This document shows, in pieces, positions 1-6,385 of a stretch of 49,370 nucleotides of DNA. This DNA is from an uncultured Clostridia bacterium (GTDB taxonomy: Bacteria; Bacillota; Clostridia; Christensenellales; Aristaeellaceae). How positions within the stretch are numbered: the stretch's first letter is position 1; the number at the start of each line of letters is the position of its first letter. The notes beneath the pieces were generated by a model. That model was not told where the DNA came from and did not search any database. It saw only the letters and a list, made by a program, of their open reading frames with translations. The position numbers and the translations under genes were made by a program. Location of the stretch: positions 1 to 49,370 of the forward strand of contig CAKTZR010000021.1 in NCBI GenBank assembly GCA_934636105.1, in the 5' to 3' direction.

Positions 1-46
1 TTTTCTCTTGATGCTTTGATTGTAATGCGATTTGTACGGCTTGTGA

Positions 47-75
47 AGTACGCACAATATTGTGGTATGGTTACC
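47..75. promoter_or_regulatory. Operator-like palindrome, copy 1
   Basis: The perfect 12-bp palindrome CACAATATTGTG lies at 53-64, preceded by AGTA and followed a few bases on by GTTACC. The same arrangement recurs at 1027-1055, in the gap between the divergent SnoaL and HxlR genes. This copy lies past the 3' end of the SnoaL gene, so it probably serves a gene left of the window. HxlR as the binding protein is inferred from proximity. No gene is visible in bases 1-87. Confidence 0.5.
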
Positions 76-87
76 TCCGGGTAACGA

Positions 88-948
88 TCAGAACTTGCCG
101 TTCTGATTCTGCCAGGTGGACTGGTCTGCGATGGTCTCCATCACGTCCCAATGCTCGGCGATCTTGCCGTTCTCCACGCGCCACAGGTCATAGTAGCTGG
201 TCGGTGCGCCGCCAAATGTGCCCTCGCTGACGGCAAGCACGAAGTTGCCCTGCGCCAGCACCATGTGAATTTCATCGTACACCATGGTGATGCCCTGCTC
301 CGCCAGTGCGCCCAGCGCGGCGTTCAGACCGGACACGCCGTCGGCAATACCGGTGTTGTGCTGAATGTAAGCGTCGCCGTCGAAATAATCCGGGGTCTTG
401 TCAAGGTTGTTGCCCTGCATGACGTCATAGAGGAAATTCTTGACCAGCTCGCGGTTTTCCTCGGTCTTGTCCAGATCCGTGATCTCCATCGTGCCGTCAA
501 TCTGGGTATGACCGGAAGGATTCGGCTCGGCAAGAGCCGCGAGATTGTCCCAATGCTCGGCAATCTTTCCGTTTTCATCGATGCGGAAGATGTCGAAAGC
601 GACCTGCTCGCCCGCCCCTGCAAAATTGTAAACCGTCTGCAAGAACACCTTGTCGCCATCCTCAAAGGCGCGGATGTTGTTTACGGTGGTCTTCACCTCC
701 GCGGAAGCGAGGTATTCCACGGAACCGACAAACGCATCCGCGCCGGTGCCGTAAGCCAGATTATGCTGAATGTAATCCTCCGCCAGCAGGCTGCGAGCCA
801 TGTCCGCATCGCCGGTGGCGAAGGTGTTGATGAGTGCCAGCGCCTTTTCCGTGTTGCTCGGGGTCTGCGCGTTTGCCGCAGTGCCAAAGCCGATCACGGC
901 GACGGCAATCATGGAGAGAACCAGTACGAGAGAGACAGTCTTTTTCAT
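88..948 (-). CDS. Secreted protein with two SnoaL-like domains
   Basis: The start at 948 is chosen because GGAGG sits just upstream and the first 27 residues form a signal peptide (charged start, hydrophobic core, AxA-type end before Gln). The mature part holds two repeats of an NTF2/SnoaL-like fold, roughly residues 30-140 and 165-280. Each carries a YIQHN motif and a NGKIAEHWD motif, so the protein arose by internal duplication. SnoaL-like proteins form cone-shaped alpha-beta barrels that bind small hydrophobic molecules; the ligand here is unknown. It is divergent from an HxlR regulator, which suggests control by that protein. Two-domain secreted versions are less common than single-domain cytoplasmic ones. 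Confidence 0.8.
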   Translation of the reverse strand: MKKTVSLVLVLSMIAVAVIGFGTAANAQTPSNTEKALALINTFATGDADMARSLLAEDYIQHNLAYGTGADAFVGSVEYLASAEVKTTVNNIRAFEDGDKVFLQTVYNFAGAGEQVAFDIFRIDENGKIAEHWDNLAALAEPNPSGHTQIDGTMEITDLDKTEENRELVKNFLYDVMQGNNLDKTPDYFDGDAYIQHNTGIADGVSGLNAALGALAEQGITMVYDEIHMVLAQGNFVLAVSEGTFGGAPTSYYDLWRVENGKIAEHWDVMETIADQSTWQNQNGKF

Positions 949-1026
949 TTTGAGTAACCTCCTTGGTTTTCGGGCTTGCTTTCGCTTGCCTCTGGCACTA
1001 TAATAATGCCATAATCTTCTTTCGTA

Positions 1027-1055
1027 AAGTAAGCACAATATTGTGCCGTAGTTAC
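1027..1055. promoter_or_regulatory. Operator-like palindrome, copy 2, with SnoaL promoter
   Basis: The perfect 14-bp palindrome GCACAATATTGTGC is at 1033-1046, again with AGTA before it and GTTACC after it, matching the copy at 47-75. It lies between the divergent SnoaL and HxlR genes. On the minus strand a weak promoter (TTTACG, 17-bp spacer, TATTAT) starts just downstream of the palindrome, so a bound regulator would sit next to the -35 element. HxlR binding is an inference from the divergent arrangement. Confidence 0.55.
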
Positions 1056-1154
1056 CAAACGGAAACCAATGGACGATTGCCAAGAAAAAGCGGTTGTGCC
1101 GTTGCCGTTTTACGCAATTTTCTCTGCCATAAAAGAATCTTTGGAGGGATTGAA

Positions 1155-1487
1155 ATGAATGATGTCAAAGCAAAGAACGAGCTTCCCGCCTGCCCCGTGG
1201 AAACCACGCTGACCCTCATCGGGGATAAGTGGAAGGTGCTGATTCTGCGGGATCTGATGCCCGGAACCAAACGTTTCGGCGAGCTGAAAAAATCCATCGG
1301 CACGGTGTCTCAAAAAGTGCTGACCGCACAGCTTCGCGCCATGGAGGAAAGCGGTCTTGTTCACCGTGAGGTCTACGCCGAGGTTCCGCCGAGAGTGGAA
1401 TACTCGCTGACCGAACTTGGCAAGAGCCTGAAGCCCATTCTGGATTCCCTGTGGGCGTGGGGCGAGGCGTATAAGTCCAAGCAGTAA
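1155..1487 (+). CDS. HxlR-family winged-helix regulator
   Basis: This 110-residue protein has the family's hallmark start, CPVETTLTLIGDKWKVLILR at residues 13-32, and the typical length. The start at 1155 follows GGAGGG at a good distance. HxlR proteins bind DNA as dimers; in YodB, HypR and CatR the conserved N-terminal cysteine senses quinones, disulfide stress or electrophiles. Cys13 occupies that position here, so redox or electrophile sensing is plausible but unproven. The gene is divergent from the SnoaL-like gene, with a palindrome between them that recurs on the far side of the SnoaL gene. A recombinase gene follows 33 bp downstream on the same strand. Confidence 0.9.
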   Translation: MNDVKAKNELPACPVETTLTLIGDKWKVLILRDLMPGTKRFGELKKSIGTVSQKVLTAQLRAMEESGLVHREVYAEVPPRVEYSLTELGKSLKPILDSLWAWGEAYKSKQ

Positions 1488-1520
1488 AAATGGAGCATAT
1501 ATGCTTTTGACGATCAGTAG

Positions 1521-3032
1521 GTGAAGCAAATGAAAGCCGTTATCTATGCCCGCTATTCTTCCGACAACCAGCGTGAGGAATCCATCGAAGGACAAATCCG
1601 CGAGTGTACGGCTTTCGCGGAGAAGAACGACATCACCGTTTTGAAGCACTACATCGACCGCGCTTATTCCGCGCGAACAGACCATCGTCCCGCATTTCAG
1701 GAGATGATTAAGGACAGCGACAAGCACCTGTTCGATATGGTCATTGTCTGGAAACTCGACCGTTTTTCCCGCGACCGTTACGACAGCGCCCGCTATAAGG
1801 TGCTGCTCAAGAAGAACAACGTCCGCGTCGTTTCCGCAACCGAGGTGATTTCTTCCGGCGCAGACGGCATCCTGCTGGAATCCGTCTTGGAGGGCTTTGC
1901 AGAGTATTATTCCGCTGACTTGGCTGAAAAGGTCAATCGCGGCATGACCGAAAACGTACTCAACAAGAAATGCAACGGCGGCACACGCCCTGTTGGATAT
2001 GTCGTAGATAAGGAGCATCATTTTCAGATTGACCCGCTGACCGCGCCTTTTGTGCTGGAAGCCTTTAATCGGTATGCGGAAGGGGCAACCATGAAAGAAA
2101 TTTCAAACTATCTCAAAGAAAAAGGCGTAAAGAACACGCTGGGCGGCGATATTCAGCCCAGCAGCGTTCAACGGATGCTCAACAACCGCCGCTATATCGG
2201 GGAATACACCTTCCGCGATATCGTCATTCCAGACGGTATTCCTGCCATTGTGCCGAAAGAGCTGTTTGACCGTGTACAAGAAAAGATGGCGAAAAACAGA
2301 AAAGCCCCTGCCCGACACAAGGCAGAGGACGATTATCTGCTGACGACCAAGCTGTTCTGCGGATATTGCGGAGCGTATCTTTGCGGTGAAAGCGGAACAA
2401 GCCGGACGGGAGTTGTTCATCACTATTAAAAGTGTGTATCCGTCAAGAAAAAGCGCACCGATTGTCATAAAAAGCCCGTCCGCAAGGAGTGGCTGGAGGA
2501 TATGGTCGTCAACGCAACCATAAAGATGCTGATGAATGACGCGACCATTGATGCGATCGTTTCCGCGCTGATGACCTTGCAGGATGCGGAAAACACTGCG
2601 TTGCCACTCTATGAAAAGCAGCTTCGAGAAGTAAAAAGCTCCATTGATAACCTGTTAAACGCCATCCAGCAGGGTATCTTCACACGATCTACCAAAGAGC
2701 GCTTGGACGAGCTGGAAGCATCGCGGGATGAACTCGAAAACAAAATCGCGGTTGAAAAGCTGGCAAAGCCGAGGATTACCGAAGAACAGCTCCGCTTTTT
2801 CCTTGAACGGTTCCGAAAGATGGACGTCACCCGGAAATCGCAGCGCAAGATGCTGATTGATACGTTTGTCAACGCCATTTTCTTGTATGATGACAAGATG
2901 GTGCTGACTTACAATTTCCACGAAAGCACCGAAACGATTACGTTTGGGGAGCTGCAAGAAGTTCTCCCCAACGGGTTTCGCGGTTCGGATATGAATTTGG
3001 CTACTGAGCCAGAAACGCGCCTGATCGCTTGA
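1521..3032 (+). pseudogene. Large serine recombinase interrupted by an in-frame stop
   Basis: One open frame runs for the whole interval except for a single TAA at 2427-2429. The first part has the resolvase catalytic domain (YARYSSDNQ with the nucleophile serine, then EESIEGQI), the recombinase domain, and the start of the zinc ribbon (LFCGYCGAYLCGESGTSR). The stop falls where intact relatives read HYYKC, so a Tyr codon TAT or TAC became TAA. The remaining 200 codons hold the rest of the ribbon, the coiled coil and the C-terminal tail without further damage, so the lesion looks recent. Such recombinases move integrative elements and usually lie at one element end. Start is GTG 1521 or ATG 1530; neither has a strong ribosome site. 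The base composition is AT-richer than the chromosome to the right. Confidence 0.88.
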
Positions 3033-3083
3033 TTGGGCGTTTTTCTTTTATCCAACATCAATGATGCTTCAAGCATAACGCAA

Positions 3084-3130
3084 CAATCCGTCCGTGCTGC
3101 AAGCCGCAGCGCAGACGGATTGTTTGTGTT
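3084..3130. terminator. Hairpin between convergent genes
   Basis: CAATCCGTC at 3084-3092 pairs with GACGGATTG at 3114-3122, with an inner GCTGC/GCAGC stem, followed by a T-rich run. It lies between the recombinase and the minus-strand sirtuin remnant and could stop transcription from the left. It may also mark the right end of the accessory segment. Confidence 0.6.
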
Positions 3131-3611
3131 AAAGCTGTTTGAGCGCGATTCCGATATCGGCGTTCAAACCGATGGACTGCGCTTCAATTTTCTTGGGGAT
3201 GTAAGTTTCTCCCTGATTGATGCAGGCATACGTCGCGTTTTTGTTTTCGGCGGTCGCCTGCCAGAAATTGTATTTGATGATGCCGGGGGTGTTGAAGCCC
3301 ACGCCAAGTTCCAGGTACACCGTCCGCAGGCCGCGATGGCGGCGGATAAAATCATCATACCGCCCGGCTGCGGTATACCAGCCGTCATCCTGCACGAAGG
3401 TGTCGTCTGCACGGAGGTTCATCGTCATCGGCTTGCCGCAGACGGGGCAATGGGGAACGAGTTCGTTCGGCACGCGCATATCCTGCTGACGCGCCGCCAT
3501 CTCGCGGATGATCGCTTCGTTGTCGTAGGTTTTTGGACAGCAAGGTCCGCTGCACTGAAACAGGCCATAGTCGCCCTGCGTATAAAACAGGCGGCGTTCG
3601 CTTTGACTCAT
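3129..3611 (-). pseudogene. 5'-truncated class M sirtuin (SirTM-like)
   Basis: Only the C-terminal half (about 160 residues) of a SirTM-type NAD-dependent enzyme is present. It starts near RLFYTQGDYGLFQCS, runs through the zinc module (CSGPCC and CPVCGKP) and MNLRADDTF, and ends with the NTPGIIKYNFWQ and YACINQGE blocks of the Rossmann core. The N-terminal half, with the GAG-type NAD loop and catalytic residue, is missing; the frame instead runs back into the metallophosphoesterase gene. Full-length SirTM proteins are near 300 residues, form protein ADP-ribosylation systems with a macrodomain and a lipoylated GcvH-like carrier, and none of those partners is nearby. The ATG at 3611 lies 10 bases past the upstream stop, so a fragment could be made, but it cannot bind NAD normally. 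Confidence 0.85.
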
Positions 3612-3621
3612 GTCCAGGGCT

Positions 3622-4836
3622 TCACATTCCTGACGTCCATTCACAGGCATTCTTCGGCGTTTCCAGAAGAATGCTTTCGATATATTGGGGCAGAAAACCG
3701 GTCTGCTGCCGCCAGCGCGCCGCCATCTGCGCGTCAATTGGGCAGGCATCCATACGCCCGGCGAAATACGCCGCGTTGATCTCTGCGAAGAAATCGGCGA
3801 GCTGTTCGGGCGCGTCGTCTTTCTGAATCGATTGGAGTGCCTGGCGGATGCAGGTGGTTCGGAAAAATTGGGAGGCATAATCCGAAAAATGGAGGAGCTG
3901 CGGATCGTCTAATCCCTGCGCCGCAGCCCACGACGAAACATCGACGGGTTCTGTGCGGTAAGCAGCTTTGTCAGATGAGAGCGTCAGCACGCCGTATTGA
4001 TTGGGCGAAACGGCGAGCGACGAGGTAGCGATATCGCACAGGCCGGAAGCGCTTTTCGCCATATGCTGCATATGGATATGTCCGCTCAAATGGCACAAAA
4101 CCGGCCATTCTGTTTCCAGAGCGAGCAGCGCTTCGGCATTGTCGATGGTGAAACCCGTTGAAATCAGGCTGCTGTGATCGAGCAGATTCTGATGACTGAC
4201 GGCGATGACCCGGCAGCCGCTCCGCTTGGCCTGCTCAAGCTGGTCGGCGATCCACGCAAGGGTTTCCGAAGGCACGGAGCCGGGCTGTGCGACGGCATTG
4301 ACGTCAATCATCAGAAGCCAAAGACGATCGGAAAGCGCGGCGACATAGCTCAGAGAACGGTCGTCTTTGGCGAGTGCACGGTCATAGCCGTGCGCATGAT
4401 AGAGCGCCGCAAATTCCTCGCTGGTCACGTTGCTGACGTGTTCATAAGCATCGCCCTCAAAGCGGACGGCGCTTCGGTTGTTCAAATCGTGATTGCCCGG
4501 CAGGACGAATACGGGAATACCCGCCGCGTTGATCCGATTCAGCTTTTGAACCAGCGCTTCGTGGCTTTCGTATTCGCCGTTGAATGTGAGATCGCCGGAG
4601 AGAATCAACGCGTCCGGCTTTCGGGAGATCACCTGATCGACAAAAGCATCCATCAATTCGTCGCTGTAAGCCATGGTTTTGCCGTCGCTGTTCTCAATCA
4701 GTTGATTGAAAAACGCGCCGTGGTCGGTCAGCGAAGGCGCGAGATAGTGCAAATCCGTGGCCGTTATCAGGGTTTCACCGAGCGCCGCAAACGGCATGCT
4801 GCAAAGAAGCGCGAGAGAAAGAAAAAATTTTTTCAT
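3622..4836 (-). CDS. Secreted calcineurin-like metallophosphoesterase
   Basis: The start at 4836 follows AGGAGG and begins a signal peptide (MKKFFLSLALLCSMPFAALG). Metal-binding motifs follow in the family order: TDLHY (a variant of the usual DxH), LSGDLTFNGE, LPGNHD, then VSHQNLLDHS and LSGHIHMQH. This is a binuclear metal phosphoesterase exported across the membrane; the substrate is not evident. The C-terminal third resembles family tails up to about FLPQYIESIL, but the last dozen residues (ending ACEWTSGM) may come from the deletion that joined this gene to the sirtuin remnant, so the natural C-terminus could be lost. An extended -10 lies upstream at 4864-4869. Confidence 0.85.
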   Translation of the reverse strand: MKKFFLSLALLCSMPFAALGETLITATDLHYLAPSLTDHGAFFNQLIENSDGKTMAYSDELMDAFVDQVISRKPDALILSGDLTFNGEYESHEALVQKLNRINAAGIPVFVLPGNHDLNNRSAVRFEGDAYEHVSNVTSEEFAALYHAHGYDRALAKDDRSLSYVAALSDRLWLLMIDVNAVAQPGSVPSETLAWIADQLEQAKRSGCRVIAVSHQNLLDHSSLISTGFTIDNAEALLALETEWPVLCHLSGHIHMQHMAKSASGLCDIATSSLAVSPNQYGVLTLSSDKAAYRTEPVDVSSWAAAQGLDDPQLLHFSDYASQFFRTTCIRQALQSIQKDDAPEQLADFFAEINAAYFAGRMDACPIDAQMAARWRQQTGFLPQYIESILLETPKNACEWTSGM

Positions 4837-4863
4837 GTCGATTCCTCCTGTCTGCTGAATCGG

Positions 4864-4869
4864 ATTATA
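4864..4869 (-). promoter_or_regulatory. Extended -10 for the metallophosphoesterase gene
   Basis: The minus strand reads TGTTATAAT, an extended -10, 28 bases before the start codon. The -35 position (TTCCCC region) is poor, as is common for extended -10 promoters. The gap 4837-4984 otherwise holds only the terminator of the next gene. Confidence 0.45.
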
Positions 4870-4941
4870 ACACGGGAACGGAGGCTGGGGAAGTAGGCAC
4901 ATAAAGGTAACCGATACGGCTTTACGCAATTTCCTGTGAAT

Positions 4942-4974
4942 AAAAAAAGCCCCGCGCCGAAAGGCGCGGGACTT
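4942..4974 (-). terminator. Rho-independent terminator of the zinc-ribbon gene
   Basis: A perfect 8-bp GC stem (CCCGCGCC with GGCGCGGG, 4-base loop) is followed on the minus strand by a run of seven T, just past the stop codon of the zinc-ribbon gene. Confidence 0.92.
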
Positions 4975-4984
4975 ATTTCATCAA

Positions 4985-5281
4985 TCAATAGCGGGAAGCA
5001 CGGCGGGAAGCATAGCACTCGCTGCAATAGATGGGTCGGTCGTTCTTCGGGATGAAAGGCACGCGGGTCGGAGCGCCACACTGCGCGCAGGTGGTCTCGT
5101 ACATTTCGCGCTGCTGAGCCTCACCGTTAGCCGGGCGGCTGTTCTTACGGGCGATGCGGCAGGCCTTGCAGCGGGTCGGCTCGTTCTGGAAGCCCTTCTC
5201 CGCGTAGAACTCCTGCTCACCAGCGGTGAACACAAATTCCTGGCCACAGTCTTTGCAGGTCAAAGTCTTGTCCTGATACAT
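4985..5281 (-). CDS. Small zinc-ribbon protein
   Basis: This 98-residue protein has two four-cysteine clusters: CKDCGQEF then CKAC near residues 9-40, and CAQCG then CSEC near residues 65-90. The first half matches the short zinc-ribbon family with the phrase EFVFTAGEQEFYAEKGFQNEPTRC, seen in many Clostridia and usually annotated only as zinc-ribbon domain protein. A basic tail (SRRASRY) would suit nucleic-acid or ribosome contact, but no function is established. A good ribosome site (GGAGGGG) precedes the start. The gene lies downstream of the structured RNA candidate at 5310-5541 and may share its transcript. Confidence 0.85.
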   Translation of the reverse strand: MYQDKTLTCKDCGQEFVFTAGEQEFYAEKGFQNEPTRCKACRIARKNSRPANGEAQQREMYETTCAQCGAPTRVPFIPKNDRPIYCSECYASRRASRY

Positions 5282-5309
5282 GGGATATTCCCCTCCGAAA
5301 AAAATAAAA

Positions 5310-5541
5310 AAATAGAAATCGGTATGAAACTTCCGGCTGACCTGGTCTTTGACCCCACACTCGCCGCCCGGAGCGTTCGCTCATACACCTCAGTGCCCCA
5401 CTACTAACCCTCTCAGAATTGCTTCTGGACGGACTTACTTCTAAGCCGCACCATGCTCCCCGGCGCTTTGGCCGGATTACGTGGATCGCTTTGCCTGCGA
5501 CTGGCATCGACTTTCAACCACAGACCCGAACGAATCATCCT
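5310..5541 (-). ncRNA. Candidate structured noncoding RNA between comF and zinc-ribbon gene
   Basis: This gene-free stretch has a strong promoter on the minus strand at 5548-5576 and would yield an RNA of about 230 bases. Short hairpins line up along it: GAGC-gaac-GCTC, CAGAA-gcaa-TTCTG, GGCTTA-gaag-TAAGTC (one wobble), CCGGC-caaagc-GCCGG, and a closing pairing GGTCT with AGACC near the ends that would make a multi-branch fold. A T-rich run follows just before the zinc-ribbon ribosome site, so it may be a separate RNA or a long leader. Position beside comF recalls the raiA RNA motif of Clostridia, and the size also fits 6S RNA, but neither consensus was recognised with certainty. No protein frame here has a credible start or composition. 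Confidence 0.5.
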
Positions 5542-5547
5542 TCAAGC

Positions 5548-5576
5548 ATTATAAGCGAAAATGCAAAAAAAAGCAA
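5548..5576 (-). promoter_or_regulatory. SigA-type promoter for the RNA candidate
   Basis: The minus strand reads TTGCTT (5571-5576), a 17-bp spacer, and the perfect -10 TATAAT (5548-5553). Transcription would start near 5541, about 90 bases past the end of comF and 260 bases before the zinc-ribbon gene. Confidence 0.75.
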
Positions 5577-5629
5577 GCGATTTTACGAACTTTCTTGACG
5601 AATCGGAATTTGGAGGGCTTAAGCGTGCG

Positions 5630-6373
5630 TCAAGGATACGTGATTTTTGATCCATCGGCCTGCTCGAAGGAGGGGAGATTTCGCGCGGGAACAAAGAGCG
5701 GCTCGGCGGTTTCGGAGGTCGTTCTGGCGGCCGTGACCAAACTGACCTGCCGTGCGCCTGCGGCCAGAAGCGCCCGCGCGGCTTCCGAAGCGGTGGAGCC
5801 GGTGGTGAGCACGTCGTCCACAAGCAGCACGCTTTTTCCGCGGACAGAGGAATTGGATTCCATGCAGTTCGCCAGATTCCGGCGGCGGCTTTCGGCGCCG
5901 AGTTTCATCTGAGCCACATGCTCGTCCCTGCGCAACAGGGCGGGAAGGACAGGCATACCCCAGATTTTACCGAGATGATCCGCTAAAACCTGCGCCTGAT
6001 TAAACCCTCTCTGCCGCAGACGGCGGCGGGTGGTCGGCACGGGAACGAGCGCGTCGCTTTCACCTAATGGAAGCGCGGCCATGGCCTGCGCCAAGGGGAG
6101 CGCCGCCGCGCGCACGCTTTCAAACTTGAGCAGCAGAATCAGCTGACGCGGCTGGTCGGCATAGGGAAAGGCGGAGAAGGCCGAAACGATTCCGTCGGGC
6201 AGCGGCTCGGTTTGAAAGTCGCCGCCGAGTCGGGTCAGCGCCTGCATGCAGCCGGGGCAGAGAGCATTCTGCTCGTCGCCGCCCAAAGCCGCATCGCAGC
6301 ACAGGCAGGTGATCCGATCGGGAAACAGCCAGTTGTCCACTGTGCCGAGCAGGCGGGAAAAGCGTGAAGACAT
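5630..6373 (-). CDS. comF: ComF family phosphoribosyltransferase-like protein
   Basis: The 247-residue protein has the ComFC layout: an N-terminal four-cysteine zinc site (CLCC and CPGC near residues 24-42), the motif GFNQAQVLA, and the type I PRTase signature VLLVDDVLTTGST near residue 185. ComFC/ComF proteins support uptake of single-stranded DNA in natural transformation, working with the ComFA helicase at the cell membrane. ComFA is not seen here. The gene starts 12 bases after recD2, so the two are probably co-transcribed, linking a DNA-uptake factor to a helicase. AAAGGAGC precedes the start. The C-terminal tail after TTSETAEP is not conserved in the family. Confidence 0.9.
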   Translation of the reverse strand: MSSRFSRLLGTVDNWLFPDRITCLCCDAALGGDEQNALCPGCMQALTRLGGDFQTEPLPDGIVSAFSAFPYADQPRQLILLLKFESVRAAALPLAQAMAALPLGESDALVPVPTTRRRLRQRGFNQAQVLADHLGKIWGMPVLPALLRRDEHVAQMKLGAESRRRNLANCMESNSSVRGKSVLLVDDVLTTGSTASEAARALLAAGARQVSLVTAARTTSETAEPLFVPARNLPSFEQADGSKITYP

Positions 6374-6385
6374 GGAAAAGCTCCT

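Noticed and set aside
151..957. A 268-residue plus-strand frame opposite the SnoaL gene
   Set aside because: The minus-strand protein has a signal peptide, ribosome site and two recognisable domains; the plus-strand frame has none.
2502..3032. A separate gene for the C-terminal half of the recombinase
   Set aside because: It is in the same frame as the first part, 24 codons after a single stop, and holds only the end of the zinc ribbon and the coiled coil.
5310..5541. tmRNA, RNase P RNA or SRP RNA in the comF gap
   Set aside because: No tRNA-like ends, no RNase P core motifs and no SRP GGAAGGA-type tetraloop domain could be found on either strand.
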